A DNA stretch of 64,000 nt from Candidatus Saccharimonadota bacterium (GTDB taxonomy: Bacteria; Patescibacteriota; Saccharimonadia; Saccharimonadales; UBA4665): NCBI GenBank assembly GCA_028289245.1, contig JAQGGT010000006.1:208948-272947 (forward strand), given 5' to 3'. Both the position numbers and the translations under genes were made by a program. Below, in pieces: positions 8,063 to 17,081 of this stretch (position 1 is its first letter; each line of letters opens with the position of its first letter). The notes below the pieces were generated by a model. That model had not been told where the DNA came from. It was given only the letters and a program-made list of their open reading frames with translations, and searched no databases.

Positions 8063-9568
8063 ATGAAGTTTTTATTACGAATGAGATTTCGGCGTACTAC
8101 GCTGCTGACAGTATTTTGCGGTTCGCTGGTTGTCGGTGTCGGTATGGCCCCATCCTATGCCTTGCCTGGTGCTGTGCTGTACGTGGGACTGCTAGTAGCG
8201 GTCGTGGCGGCTCGGCGCAGAGGTCTGGCTGCGGCGGCTGGTTGTATGGCGTTCGGGCTGTCCATTGGCTTGCTGCGGGGTGCGGTGTTTGTACGCCACC
8301 AGGCCGAGTTTGCAGCCCTGTATGGCCAGCAGATTACCCTGACGGCCCGGGCGCTTACTGACGCCACCTACAACACGAACAAGCAGTTTACGTTCGACGC
8401 TGGTGATGTGACGCTGCCAGATGAACGCACGCTTCATGGTGTCATTAGTGTCAGCGGCTCGGGCGAAAATGGTGTCTTTGAAGGCGATATCTTGGAGATT
8501 ACCGGTAAATTACAGCCAACACTGGGAGCGGCTCAAGCCCGGATGAGCTACGCTAATTTCTCACTAATGGAGCATCAGGTGTCGATCATCAGTACGGTAC
8601 GCCGTAGCTTTGCGGCGGGCTTACAAAACGCCCTGCCCGAACCCGCTGGTTCGTTTGGGCTTGGGCTGTTGACCGGCCAACGCAGCACCCTACCTGATAG
8701 CACGAAACTGACTTTGCAAATGGTAGGGCTCACGCACGTTATTGCCGTTTCGGGTTACAACATGACCATCATGCTGCGAGCAAGTAAGCGGTCGTTTGGA
8801 CGCATCTCCAAACGGCTGTCGCTGGCGTTATCATTCACACTGATGATTTTGTTTTTGATGATAACCGGCCTGAGTGCTTCGATTGTGCGGGCAGCAATCG
8901 TCAGCGGCATAAGCTTGCTGGCCACCTATTATGGCCGGGAAATTAAACCGCTCTTATTGATCTTGGCGGCCGCTGCGCTTACCGCCTATGCCAAACCGTA
9001 CTTTGTGTGGTCGGATGCCGGCTGGTATTTGTCGTTTCTGGCTTTCGGGGGTGTGCTGATTGTTTCGCCGCTTGTCGCAGCCCGAGTACGGGGACGATGG
9101 CGCGAATCGACGCTGGTAGCGATTGGCATCGAGAGTATTTCGGCCGAGATAGCTACGCTGCCGTATGTGCTGCATACCTTTGGACAAATGACAGCCGTTG
9201 GCCTACTGGCAAACGTGGTAGTAGTGGCGTTTATTCCCTTCGCTATGATGGCTTGCATGGTTGCCGGCTTGGCAGGGATTTTTATGCCAGTGTTATGTGG
9301 GTGGCTAGCTTGGCCGGCCACGCTGCTGCTTACCTATATGCTCGACACGTCGACGCTGTTGAGTCGCATCCCGCACGTCTTTCATCAGAACCTTTATTTG
9401 ACGACGGCCGGCATGTACTGCGCCTATGCTGCGGTCATCGCATTAGCCGTGGCGCTAAGCTTTAAACATCGGCTACAAAGTGGTATACTAACAGATAAGA
9501 ATTACCTACAACCGACGGCGCAATCTACCAGTTTAGCTGCTAGTCTAGAAAGGATGCGAATCACATGA
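8063..9568 (+). CDS. comEC: ComEC/Rec2 competence channel protein
   Basis: 501 aa multi-spanning protein. An N-terminal DUF4131-like part is followed by a periplasmic OB-like segment (GDILEITGKL) and the competence core with GLLTGQRS, THVIAVSGYNM and a long hydrophobic bundle. ComEC moves single-stranded DNA across the membrane. The usual C-terminal metallo-beta-lactamase domain is absent, as in shorter family members. It pairs functionally with the type IV pilus locus at 15.5-22 kb. Its stop overlaps the yebC start (ATGA). Confidence 0.9.
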   Translation: MKFLLRMRFRRTTLLTVFCGSLVVGVGMAPSYALPGAVLYVGLLVAVVAARRRGLAAAAGCMAFGLSIGLLRGAVFVRHQAEFAALYGQQITLTARALTDATYNTNKQFTFDAGDVTLPDERTLHGVISVSGSGENGVFEGDILEITGKLQPTLGAAQARMSYANFSLMEHQVSIISTVRRSFAAGLQNALPEPAGSFGLGLLTGQRSTLPDSTKLTLQMVGLTHVIAVSGYNMTIMLRASKRSFGRISKRLSLALSFTLMILFLMITGLSASIVRAAIVSGISLLATYYGREIKPLLLILAAAALTAYAKPYFVWSDAGWYLSFLAFGGVLIVSPLVAARVRGRWRESTLVAIGIESISAEIATLPYVLHTFGQMTAVGLLANVVVVAFIPFAMMACMVAGLAGIFMPVLCGWLAWPATLLLTYMLDTSTLLSRIPHVFHQNLYLTTAGMYCAYAAVIALAVALSFKHRLQSGILTDKNYLQPTAQSTSLAASLERMRIT

Positions 9569-10290
9569 GCGGACACTCCAAATGGTCAACAATTAAGCGC
9601 GAAAAGGGTGCTAAAGATGCCGCCCGTGGGGCTGTATTTACAAAAATCGGCAATGCCATCGCTATGGCAGCCCGCAGCGGCACCGACCCGGATACTAATT
9701 TCTCATTGCGGCTCGCAATCGACAAAGCTAAGGCAGCCAATATGCCATCGGCAAATATTCAGCGGGCCATTGACCGAGTCAAAGACAAAGATGCTGCCAT
9801 CATGCAAGAAGTACTCTATGAAGGCTATGGGCCGGGCGGCGTGGCGATTTTAGCCGAGTGTGCCACCGACAACCTTAACCGTACCTATCCGCAGGTGAAG
9901 CTGGCCTTTAGTAAGCACGGCGGTAACATTGCCGAAAAGGGTGCGGTGGCGTTTCAGTTTGATCACAAAGGCATGATCCGCGTCAAAGGCACTGGCGACG
10001 ATATCATGCTGGAAGCCCTCGAGGCGGGCGCTGAAGACGTTCAGGATGAGGGCGATGAATCGGTGATTTATACGGACGCCAAAGAGCTTGCCAAGGTGCG
10101 CGACACGCTCAAGGAGCTTGGGCTGGAGATTTCCGAAGCCGAACTGGCCTACGTACCCAACACTACCGTAGAAGTTACTGATGCTGCTACGGCCGGCAAG
10201 ATCATGCGCCTAATGGATGCACTCGACGAGATCGACGAAGTTACCAATACCCACGTCAATTTTGACATCCCCGAAGAATTTTTAGCCTAA
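9565..10290 (+). CDS. yebC: YebC/PmpR-family protein
   Basis: 241 aa, full length. Starts MSGHSKWSTIKREKGAKDAARG, the family hallmark, followed by the acidic VLYEGYGPGGVAI region. Family members act on ribosomes during translation of difficult (proline-rich) stretches and have also been described as DNA-binding regulators. It shares ATGA with the end of comEC and one base with the next gene, so it is translationally coupled within a comEC-yebC-NUDIX-ruvC operon. yebC beside ruvC is a widespread arrangement. Confidence 0.95.
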   Translation: MSGHSKWSTIKREKGAKDAARGAVFTKIGNAIAMAARSGTDPDTNFSLRLAIDKAKAANMPSANIQRAIDRVKDKDAAIMQEVLYEGYGPGGVAILAECATDNLNRTYPQVKLAFSKHGGNIAEKGAVAFQFDHKGMIRVKGTGDDIMLEALEAGAEDVQDEGDESVIYTDAKELAKVRDTLKELGLEISEAELAYVPNTTVEVTDAATAGKIMRLMDALDEIDEVTNTHVNFDIPEEFLA

Positions 10291-10691
10291 TGGTAACGAT
10301 CGCCGGCGCTATCTTAACCAACGAGCGAGGCGAATATCTACTTGTGCAAGAGTATCAACCGAAAGCTCGTGGTATGTGGAATATTCCAGGCGGTTGGCAA
10401 GATGAGGGTGAGACTATCAAGCAGACGGCCATTCGCGAGACGCTTGAAGAAACCGGTCTGCAGATTGCGATCGCCGATGACGAACCATTTTTTACGGCCG
10501 AAAACCAGTTTCGTGGCCGTAAGTACAATGCGTTTCTTGGCGAAGTTACCGGCGGTAGTTTGCAGCCACCACTTGGGGAAATTATGGCCATCAAGTGGCT
10601 GAGTTTCGCGGCCATTGAAGAATTATATGCCGGTAAGAATCTGCGTGACGACTGGATTATGGACGCCCTGACCAAGGCGGAGCGGGCATGA
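10290..10691 (+). CDS. NUDIX hydrolase
   Basis: 133 aa. The NUDIX box is complete around residues 36-58: GGWQDEGETIKQT, then AIRETLEETG, giving the RE-x2-EE metal site. It cleaves nucleoside diphosphates linked to another moiety; substrate not predictable. Its start codon shares the last base of the yebC stop, and its stop overlaps the ruvC start, so it lies inside an operon with DNA repair genes. A sanitising (MutT-like) role is plausible. Confidence 0.92.
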   Translation: MVTIAGAILTNERGEYLLVQEYQPKARGMWNIPGGWQDEGETIKQTAIRETLEETGLQIAIADDEPFFTAENQFRGRKYNAFLGEVTGGSLQPPLGEIMAIKWLSFAAIEELYAGKNLRDDWIMDALTKAERA

Positions 10692-11158
10692 GGATTCTAG
10701 GGATCGACCCGGGCACTGGCATTCTCGGTTTTGGAATTATCGAGTATGAGCGCGGCAAAATCCAGTTAGTTGACGCTGGCGTAATCCGCACGCCAGTCAA
10801 AGAAGACGACGCTATTCGCCTGCAAACGATTTACGACGAACTGACGGACATTATCGCCGAGACCAAGCCCCAGCAGATGTCGGTTGAGAAGCTGTTTTTC
10901 TCACGTAATGTGACGACGGCAATGACAGTGGCCCAAGCCCGCGGCGTGGTGCTACTGTGCGGCATGCAAGCCCAGCTGGAAATTTTTGAGTACACGCCAA
11001 TGCAGATCAAGCAGGCAGTGACCGGTTACGGCAGAGCCGACAAAAAGCAGATGCAGGAAATGGTCCGTGTCTTGCTACAGCTGAAAGAAATTCCGCGCCC
11101 CGACGACGCTGCTGATGCCTTGGCAGCGGCCATTACGCAGAGTATGAATTCGCGCTAG
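10688..11158 (+). CDS. ruvC: Holliday junction resolvase RuvC
   Basis: 156 aa. Starts MRILGIDPGTGILGFGII with catalytic Asp7; VEKLFFSRNVTTAM carries the glutamate, and RPDDAADALAAAI carries the C-terminal catalytic Asp pair. Cuts Holliday junctions with RuvAB, both encoded at 13.1-14.8 kb. The 3' end overlaps the convergent membrane-protein gene by 4 bp. Confidence 0.96.
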   Translation: MRILGIDPGTGILGFGIIEYERGKIQLVDAGVIRTPVKEDDAIRLQTIYDELTDIIAETKPQQMSVEKLFFSRNVTTAMTVAQARGVVLLCGMQAQLEIFEYTPMQIKQAVTGYGRADKKQMQEMVRVLLQLKEIPRPDDAADALAAAITQSMNSR

Positions 11159-12180
11159 CGCTGGTGAGCGTGCTCGTTGTTGCGCAGACGGTGGTAGAGC
11201 ATCAGTAGGCCGCCGACTACCCCGATGCCGATAATTATGACGAAAATATTAAACTTAACGATGTTATGAGTTCCCAATCCAAAAATGCCGGCCCGCGGCC
11301 GCAGTATAATCCGCCCAAGTATGTAGAGCACTGTGGCGACGGCACCGACTTTAACGACGAATATTTGACCGCCGCGAGAGCGGAGTAGGCTGCTACTGCG
11401 ACGGAAGGCTTCTAGGTAGCCGGTTTGTGGCTCATAGATTTTGACAAAGCCCACTAGTATAAAGCGGAGTAGGATCACTACCGTCCAGGCAATCATGAAG
11501 ATGAATAGGCAGATTAAGATCAATGGCTGGGACTGCACCACGCCCACGGAGTAGGAGAAGAAGGCCAAACCGACAAAATCGACGATGATAATCGGTAGGT
11601 AAAGTATAAGGCTAAATCCTAACCAGGCGCCCGTAACTGGTAGGAAGCTGCGCAAGGTCTGGGTGACGATGGCTTGCGGGGTTTGCTCGCCGCTTGGTTC
11701 TATTGCTAAGGCAGTGGCGGCTACCACCAAACTGGAGCTAATAATAGCAACTACCACGTTTAGCAACCCCACTAGAGTAAGCAAAATCAAGGCCAGGGTG
11801 CCAAAACTAGTTGCCCGGAAGGCGGCGTCGAGTGCGCTGGTCGTCAGCTTGTCGAGCAAAGTATTGATGAGTAAGGCTACCAGGCCGCTGGTCACAAATG
11901 CCGCTATCACTAAGCGGACGTTCATTTTTATGGCGTTAACCAGAGAGGTGTAGACGTTACGGAGGGTTGGCTCTTCGAAGTGCGGTTGGGCGGTGGCGGG
12001 CGGTTCGGGCGGCTGCCAGGCCGGCGGATGGGCGGCGGCATGGAGCTCGTGGAAGGCTTGATCGATCCAACGTGGGCCCCACTGATTGTCGTAGAGTGTC
12101 TGGCGGATAGTTGCTTCGTCTTGACCTGCAGCGAGGCAAGAACGAATGTAGGCCAGCAGTTGCTGGAGGGCTTCATGCAT
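11155..12180 (-). CDS. multi-pass membrane protein with N-terminal helical module
   Basis: 341 aa. The first ~45 residues (LLAYIRSCLAAGQDEATIRQTLYDNQW then IDQAF) form a helical repeat-like module common in CPR membrane proteins. A Pro-rich linker leads to about six membrane helices. No catalytic motif seen. A TATACT at 12187-12192 ends 6 nt before the ATG, so the mRNA is probably leaderless. Convergent with ruvC. Confidence 0.75.
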   Translation of the reverse strand: MHEALQQLLAYIRSCLAAGQDEATIRQTLYDNQWGPRWIDQAFHELHAAAHPPAWQPPEPPATAQPHFEEPTLRNVYTSLVNAIKMNVRLVIAAFVTSGLVALLINTLLDKLTTSALDAAFRATSFGTLALILLTLVGLLNVVVAIISSSLVVAATALAIEPSGEQTPQAIVTQTLRSFLPVTGAWLGFSLILYLPIIIVDFVGLAFFSYSVGVVQSQPLILICLFIFMIAWTVVILLRFILVGFVKIYEPQTGYLEAFRRSSSLLRSRGGQIFVVKVGAVATVLYILGRIILRPRAGIFGLGTHNIVKFNIFVIIIGIGVVGGLLMLYHRLRNNEHAHQR

Positions 12181-12220
12181 GAGCGGAGTATAGCATGAAT
12201 TACAGAGATGGAAAACGAAT

Positions 12221-13090
12221 TTAGATCAGTTGGAAGTTGCGTTCGGCGGCGCGTTCTAAGACCTCGACTGTGTCGCCTAACGCTACGCTGACTCCCGGTT
12301 CGAGTCGGTGGGTGGCATTTTGGCCAAAATAGACGCCTGGTTTGTTAGAGTCGGGCCCCCTGCCACGTCGATCGATAGCCAAGGCCCGAGTGACCGGCGA
12401 ACCAGGCTCGAGGATGCCTGGGGCTTGATCGACATTTGTTACGGTGCAGCGAGCGCTGGCTTTGACGATGTAGGCTGTTAGGGCGCCGATTTGGAGCACG
12501 CGGTAATAATCTTCGTCGTAGGCGGGTAGCTCTCCGGCGAGCACCATGTTAGGACGAAAGCGGTCCATAGGGATGTGGGTTTGACCGTGAGCGTTAAGCG
12601 CATCCAGCGAGCTGATGGAGGTTATTAACTCCGGATAGCCGTCGGCGAAAGCAGTGCCGGTGCCAGCCCCCGCGTGCTGGTACTGGGGCTTAAACCTACG
12701 CTGCTGTTTAATGTGTAATAAAGTCACCGGTTCATTAAAGAAGTCACTAAAAAATTCTGAGGCCTCAGGGTCCTCGGCGACGGCAGTACCTGTTTTATCG
12801 TAGATGCTGATTTCGCGCTCGGTATCCGGTCGAGGATTCTCAGTTTCCAGCGCGATCTCGCAGATGCCCGTTGCCGGGTCGCTTACCAATAACATGCCGC
12901 CGTAAATTAGAGTGTTAATGCGGGCCATGGCCGGATGGGTTCGTTGCGTGATGACTTTGTCGTCGCTGTCTACCAGCATCCACTCGCGGTCGTGGAGCAT
13001 GCCGTTGTCACCGAACTCAATTTCGTAATGCGCTATCCCACCACAACCTTTGATGGGGTAGGTGAATAGTCCGGCAACCTCGATTTCCAT
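12221..13090 (-). CDS. MOSC-domain protein
   Basis: About 289 aa from ATG 13090 (MEIEVAGLFTYPIKGCGG). The N-terminal beta-barrel motif LFTYPIKG and DREWMLVD, and the C-terminal RFRPNMVL plus SARCTVTNVDQ with a conserved Cys, match MOSC proteins of the MOCO-sulfurase/mARC type. Such proteins bind molybdenum cofactor and act in sulfur transfer or reduction of N-oxygenated compounds. No Moco synthesis gene is in the window, so cofactor or role is uncertain. A frame extension to 13135 exists but overlaps the ruvA promoter; I prefer 13090. Confidence 0.82.
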   Translation of the reverse strand: MEIEVAGLFTYPIKGCGGIAHYEIEFGDNGMLHDREWMLVDSDDKVITQRTHPAMARINTLIYGGMLLVSDPATGICEIALETENPRPDTEREISIYDKTGTAVAEDPEASEFFSDFFNEPVTLLHIKQQRRFKPQYQHAGAGTGTAFADGYPELITSISSLDALNAHGQTHIPMDRFRPNMVLAGELPAYDEDYYRVLQIGALTAYIVKASARCTVTNVDQAPGILEPGSPVTRALAIDRRGRGPDSNKPGVYFGQNATHRLEPGVSVALGDTVEVLERAAERNFQLI

Positions 13091-13144
13091 ATACGACATA
13101 TAGTAGCACGACATGCAAAAGACGGAGTGTGCCATAATGGAGAG

Positions 13145-13729
13145 ATGATTGCGACACTCCAGGGTATTATTAGTGAAAAACTTCCAGATGTGGTGGTGCT
13201 GGACGTCCGCGGTGTTGGCTACGGCTTATTCGTGACTACCGAGGATTTTGGCCGGCTGACGGCTGGCGAAGCGGCAAAGCTCTATATCTACGAGCATATC
13301 CGCGAGCAACAGCACGATTTGTTCGGCTTTGTGTCGCGCGACACCCAGTTATTGTTTGAGCAGTTACTAGGGGTCAATGGCGTGGGGCCCAAAATGGCAC
13401 TTAACGTGTTAAGTGTTGGCTCGAGCAATGATGTCCGGGTGGCGATTGCCGGCGGCGATGTTAAATACATCCAGCAAGCCAGCGGCGTTGGCAAAAAAGT
13501 CGCCGAGCGCGTCGTGGTGGAACTCAAAGATAAAGTTGGCCTAGCCGGTATCGATTTGCTGGCAACCGGCCTACTCCAAGGCGAGGGCCTACTGATGCAA
13601 GATGAGGCGATTGAAGCCTTAGTGGCACTCGGCTACTCGCCGCAAGATGCCGCCAAGGCACTGCAAGCGGTGGATCCGGAGCTGCCGACTGCCGAGCGTA
13701 TCAAACAAGCCTTGACTAGTCGGGCATAA
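13145..13729 (+). CDS. ruvA: Holliday junction DNA helicase RuvA
   Basis: 194 aa from ATG 13145 (MIATLQGIISEK), the canonical RuvA start. The N-terminal OB fold ends at EHIREQQHDLFGF. Two helix-hairpin-helix motifs follow (LLGVNGVGPKMAL and ASGVGKKVAERVVVEL), then a C-terminal UBA-like domain (EAIEALVALGYSPQDA) that contacts RuvB. A CATAAT at 13133-13138 ends 6 nt before the ATG: leaderless. Confidence 0.95.
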   Translation: MIATLQGIISEKLPDVVVLDVRGVGYGLFVTTEDFGRLTAGEAAKLYIYEHIREQQHDLFGFVSRDTQLLFEQLLGVNGVGPKMALNVLSVGSSNDVRVAIAGGDVKYIQQASGVGKKVAERVVVELKDKVGLAGIDLLATGLLQGEGLLMQDEAIEALVALGYSPQDAAKALQAVDPELPTAERIKQALTSRA

Positions 13730-13790
13730 ACCCACCACAAACATTTTTTGCAACATAAGCAATTTGGCATTCTGAGTTATAATAAGGCTA

Positions 13791-14816
13791 ATGATTGATC
13801 GAATTGTCACTACTGGGGCCGACAGCGAAGATCCGCAAGAGATTGAACTGGAGGTCACGCTCCGTCCACAGGATTTTGCTAGTTACATTGGCCAGGACCG
13901 GCTCAAGCAAAACTTGCGCTTGGCAATTGATGCCGCCAAAAAGCGCTCCGAACCGATGGATCACGTGCTGCTGTACGGTCCGCCCGGCTTGGGCAAGACG
14001 ACGATGGCGAGCGTAATCGCCCACGAAATGGGCGCTCAGATTCGAATTACCAGTGGCCCGGCTATCGAACGGGCGGGAGATCTGGCTAGTCTACTAACCA
14101 ACTTACAGGACGGCGATATCTTGTTTATCGATGAGATCCACCGCCTTAACCGCACCGTTGAGGAAGTGCTGTATAGCGCTATGGAAGATTTTAAGCTGGA
14201 CATCATGCTTGGTAAGGGACCGAGCGCTCGCTCGCTGCGGCTTGATCTGCCGAAATTCACAATTATCGGCGCCACCACTCGAGCTGGCGCACTGGCCGGG
14301 CCACTACGTGATCGCTTTGGGCACATTCATCGCCTGGAATTTTATACGCCGGAACAGGTGGAGCAGATTATTTCACGGGCCGCCGGCATTCTGAACGTCA
14401 AGATTGATAGTCTAGCCGCCAAGGAGCTGGCCACGCGCGCCCGCCTGACGCCGCGTATTGCCAACCGGTTACTAAAGCGTGTCCGTGACTATGCCGACGT
14501 CAACGGCGACGGGATTATTGATGCCAGTATCAGTAAAAGTGCCCTGCAGCTGCTCGAGATTGACCATCTCGGGCTCGATCCAGCCGACCGAATTCTGCTG
14601 CACGCCATCATCGATAGCTATAACGGTGGCCCGGTTGGTGTCGAGACGCTCGCGGCGCTGACAGCCGAGGAGCGCAGTACTATCGAGGACTTCATTGAGC
14701 CGTATCTGATGCAGATCGGGTTGTTGGAGCGAACGCCGCGGGGCCGCAAGGTAACACACAAGGCCTATGTACACCTCGGCAAGACCATGCCCGCCGCGCA
14801 AGATTCCCTGTTATAA
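13791..14816 (+). CDS. ruvB: Holliday junction DNA helicase RuvB
   Basis: 341 aa, full length. RuvB signature: [13 protein letters not shown] (Walker A), [10 protein letters not shown] (Walker B), GATTRAGAL (sensor) and LRDRFG (arginine finger), with a C-terminal winged helix. Motor of branch migration with RuvA. TATAAT at 13778-13783 lies 7 nt before the ATG (leaderless), giving ruvB its own promoter although it follows ruvA by only 61 bp. Confidence 0.97.
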   Translation: MIDRIVTTGADSEDPQEIELEVTLRPQDFASYIGQDRLKQNLRLAIDAAKKRSEPMDHVLLYGPPGLGKTTMASVIAHEMGAQIRITSGPAIERAGDLASLLTNLQDGDILFIDEIHRLNRTVEEVLYSAMEDFKLDIMLGKGPSARSLRLDLPKFTIIGATTRAGALAGPLRDRFGHIHRLEFYTPEQVEQIISRAAGILNVKIDSLAAKELATRARLTPRIANRLLKRVRDYADVNGDGIIDASISKSALQLLEIDHLGLDPADRILLHAIIDSYNGGPVGVETLAALTAEERSTIEDFIEPYLMQIGLLERTPRGRKVTHKAYVHLGKTMPAAQDSLL

Positions 14817-14823
14817 TTGACTC

Positions 14824-15543
14824 ATGCAACCCGATAACCAAAACCCACAAGCCGTACCAATTCAACCTGCCACCCCCGCTCAGCCCGGCCAGCCACAGCC
14901 CCAAGCCGTGTACCTGGCTCGGCCATTGGAGCCTGGCAAAGTCCAAATCTCTGCCGAGGTGATGGAGCGCCACGAAGCCGCTAAGAAGAAATTTCCCAAC
15001 CTTAATTTGAGTAACGGTGAGTATGTTATTAGCGCCGCTAAGCGTCACCCGATTGGTTTATTTCAAATTTGGGCCTTTGTGGCGATTGTAGTGGCTATAT
15101 TGGTAGCGGCCATCGTCTTTTTTGCGACTGATCCGGGCGGCGCCAGTACCAGTCTCAATGGTGAAACCGCCGGCAACTTCTCGGTTATTGTTGCCGTGCC
15201 GCTGTTACTGCTATCCGGCTTGTGCGTCGTCGGCGGTATGGTCGGCACTTACGTCTACAATGCCAACACCTTTTACCTGACCAACGAAAGTGTCATCCAG
15301 AATATCCAGAGCAGCTTGTTTTCCAAGCGCGAGCAAACGGTAAGTCTGGGTAGTATTGAGGACGCTAGCTTCTCTCAAGAGGGCATTTTGTCGCACATGC
15401 TAAACTTTGGCTCGATTCGTTTGTCCACAGTGGGCGACGAAACTACGTACCGTTTCAATTATACGAGCCAGCCCAAGAACGAGCTCCAGCTGCTTAACAA
15501 TGCGGTTGAAGCCTTCAAAAACGGCCGTCCGGTCGAAGGCTAA
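14824..15543 (+). CDS. membrane protein with bacterial PH-like domain
   Basis: 239 aa. A Pro/Gln-rich N-terminus of ~35 residues precedes a cytoplasmic segment, two membrane helices (IWAFVAIVVAILVAAIVFFA; IVAVPLLLLSGLCVVGGMVG) and a C-terminal PH-like domain (NTFYLTNESVIQNIQSSLF; REQTVSLGSIEDASF) as in the YdbS/YdbT family. Role unknown. The TATAAT at 14812-14817 overlaps the ruvB stop codon and ends 6 nt before the ATG. Confidence 0.78.
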   Translation: MQPDNQNPQAVPIQPATPAQPGQPQPQAVYLARPLEPGKVQISAEVMERHEAAKKKFPNLNLSNGEYVISAAKRHPIGLFQIWAFVAIVVAILVAAIVFFATDPGGASTSLNGETAGNFSVIVAVPLLLLSGLCVVGGMVGTYVYNANTFYLTNESVIQNIQSSLFSKREQTVSLGSIEDASFSQEGILSHMLNFGSIRLSTVGDETTYRFNYTSQPKNELQLLNNAVEAFKNGRPVEG

Positions 15544-15544
15544 A

Positions 15545-15853
15545 CTACTCCTCTACAAACGGGTTATTGCGAGCTTCGTTAAACAGTTCTTTTACGCTGA
15601 CGTTATTATCTTCGAGTTGTTTGAGCTGCTTGATGACGTTTTCGTTAACCCGGGCCGTGGTGATCGGGTTGGCCTGGGCACTGACTTGATTGGAGCTTGG
15701 TTGCCGATTACTAAGCGAGTTAATGGTTAGTAAAATGTAGCCGTATACCAGCGCAATCATGACCACAAACAGCAGCGCTTTGTAACGGCTTAACTGCTGC
15801 AATACGGTGGTGAGCGAAGCAATAATTTTTTTGGTGTCGAGTTGTTTTTTCAT
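15545..15853 (-). CDS. single-pass membrane protein at end of pilus operon
   Basis: 102 aa with one membrane helix (LLFVVMIALVYGYILLTI, residues ~28-45) and a periplasmic C-terminal tail with a short helical region (IKQLKQLEDNNVSVKELFNEA). It overlaps the PilO-like gene by 4 bp, so it belongs to the operon. Its topology would suit a small alignment-complex subunit, but it lacks PilP features. Likely specific to this lineage. Confidence 0.7.
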   Translation of the reverse strand: MKKQLDTKKIIASLTTVLQQLSRYKALLFVVMIALVYGYILLTINSLSNRQPSSNQVSAQANPITTARVNENVIKQLKQLEDNNVSVKELFNEARNNPFVEE

Positions 15854-16491
15854 GGTTTTATATAGCTGTTTAATGATAGGGTAAACGAAAAGCGTGAGGT
15901 GCTGTTGGTGCTCGGCGTGATGCTGATGTTGGTGACTTCCGCCGTGAGACGGTTGTGCTCCAGGGCGGATAGGAAGCTGATGAGCTGCGGATAGGTGGAG
16001 GGCGTAGAAACATCGCTGGTGACGGTGATTTGCATGACATAGACACCGGCACTACCGATAACTGGTGTGAGCTGCGACAGGTTGGAGTTGCCGATTGGCG
16101 CTGTAGGAGTGGTCAGGCTGGTGCTCGAGCCGGTGGCTGTCTTGCCGACAGCATTACCGAGGGTAGAAGACGGAAAGGTGATAGAACCCAATTTGACCGA
16201 GCTTTCGCTGGCTAATTTAACAATCTGGCGTACGGTTTCGGCCTGGTTTTTGTTCTCCGGGACGATTGACTTAGCAATTGTGTAGAGATCGTTATACTGC
16301 TGAATGTCTTTTTTGGCCCGTGTTAAGCCTTCTTGCTGGCTTTGATAAGATTGAGCTTTGGCTTTGAGGCTCACCAGCTGATCCGACTTAGCTTGGAGAA
16401 TTTTTTGGGTGCCGTAAGCGCCACCAAAAATGGCCGCCGCTAAAGCCAGTACGGCGCCGAGCATTAGGAGATGGGCTTGTTTGGGACTCAT
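15850..16491 (-). CDS. pilO: PilO-like type IV pilus assembly protein
   Basis: 213 aa. One N-terminal helix (LLMLGAVLALAAAIFGGAYG), a coiled-coil (LKAKAQSYQSQQEGLTRAKKDIQQY) and a ferredoxin-like C-terminal domain (TYPQLISFLSALEHNRLTAEVTNISI), the standard PilO layout. Forms the inner-membrane alignment subcomplex with PilN. Its ends overlap pilN and the downstream small gene by 4 bp each. Confidence 0.85.
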   Translation of the reverse strand: MSPKQAHLLMLGAVLALAAAIFGGAYGTQKILQAKSDQLVSLKAKAQSYQSQQEGLTRAKKDIQQYNDLYTIAKSIVPENKNQAETVRQIVKLASESSVKLGSITFPSSTLGNAVGKTATGSSTSLTTPTAPIGNSNLSQLTPVIGSAGVYVMQITVTSDVSTPSTYPQLISFLSALEHNRLTAEVTNISITPSTNSTSRFSFTLSLNSYIKP

Positions 16492-17081
16492 TTGGTGGCA
16501 TCCTGATTAATGAACAAGAACTGATTTTTGGCATTAAACAAGGTGCGCAGGGTAACCGAGCACGGATAGTTACTGGAGGTGTCGGTGGTGTCGCAGTTAA
16601 TACTGACTAAGTCGGCCTTGGCGAAAATCTTGTTTTGCGGGCTCGCCAGGTTAACCTGGACCTGGGAGGCAGTTTGGTAATCTAGGGCTTTAGCCGTCAG
16701 ATCGAGGCCGCCACTGGTCTGGTTGATGTTGAGCGTCGTAAGTACCGAGCCGCTGGGCATGGCGGCGCCGATCTGGGTGATAAGCTTGGAGAATAAAACT
16801 TCTTTAGAAATAACTTGAGCCGCAAGTTTTAGGCTGCTGCTGATGTTTTTGACTTGGCTTTCGGTCTGAGATAGGTTCTCCTGCTGCAGCTGGCTAGACA
16901 ATTGCGAGACCTGCTTTTGGTTCGATGTGATGGAGGCTTGCATGTTAAGCAAGCCGTAGGTGGCCAGCGCACCGACACCTAGTAGTGCCACAAACAGCGT
17001 CAGCGCCCATTTGCGTAACGAAACGTTCTGGCGGGCGTAGCTGTACTCGGCCTTAATTTCGGGAGGCAGTAGGTTGATCAT
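16488..17081 (-). CDS. pilN: PilN-like type IV pilus assembly protein
   Basis: 197 aa. The N-terminus MINLLPPEIKAEYSYARQN is the PilN peptide that docks into PilM. It is followed by a membrane helix (WALTLFVALLGVGALATYG) and a periplasmic coiled-coil plus alpha/beta domain. Overlaps pilM and pilO by 4 bp each. Confidence 0.9.
   Translation of the reverse strand: MINLLPPEIKAEYSYARQNVSLRKWALTLFVALLGVGALATYGLLNMQASITSNQKQVSQLSSQLQQENLSQTESQVKNISSSLKLAAQVISKEVLFSKLITQIGAAMPSGSVLTTLNINQTSGGLDLTAKALDYQTASQVQVNLASPQNKIFAKADLVSINCDTTDTSSNYPCSVTLRTLFNAKNQFLFINQDATK

Noticed and set aside
15970-16000. CTGATGAGC within pilO
   Set aside because: No GAAA or flanking stems; chance match in coding sequence.
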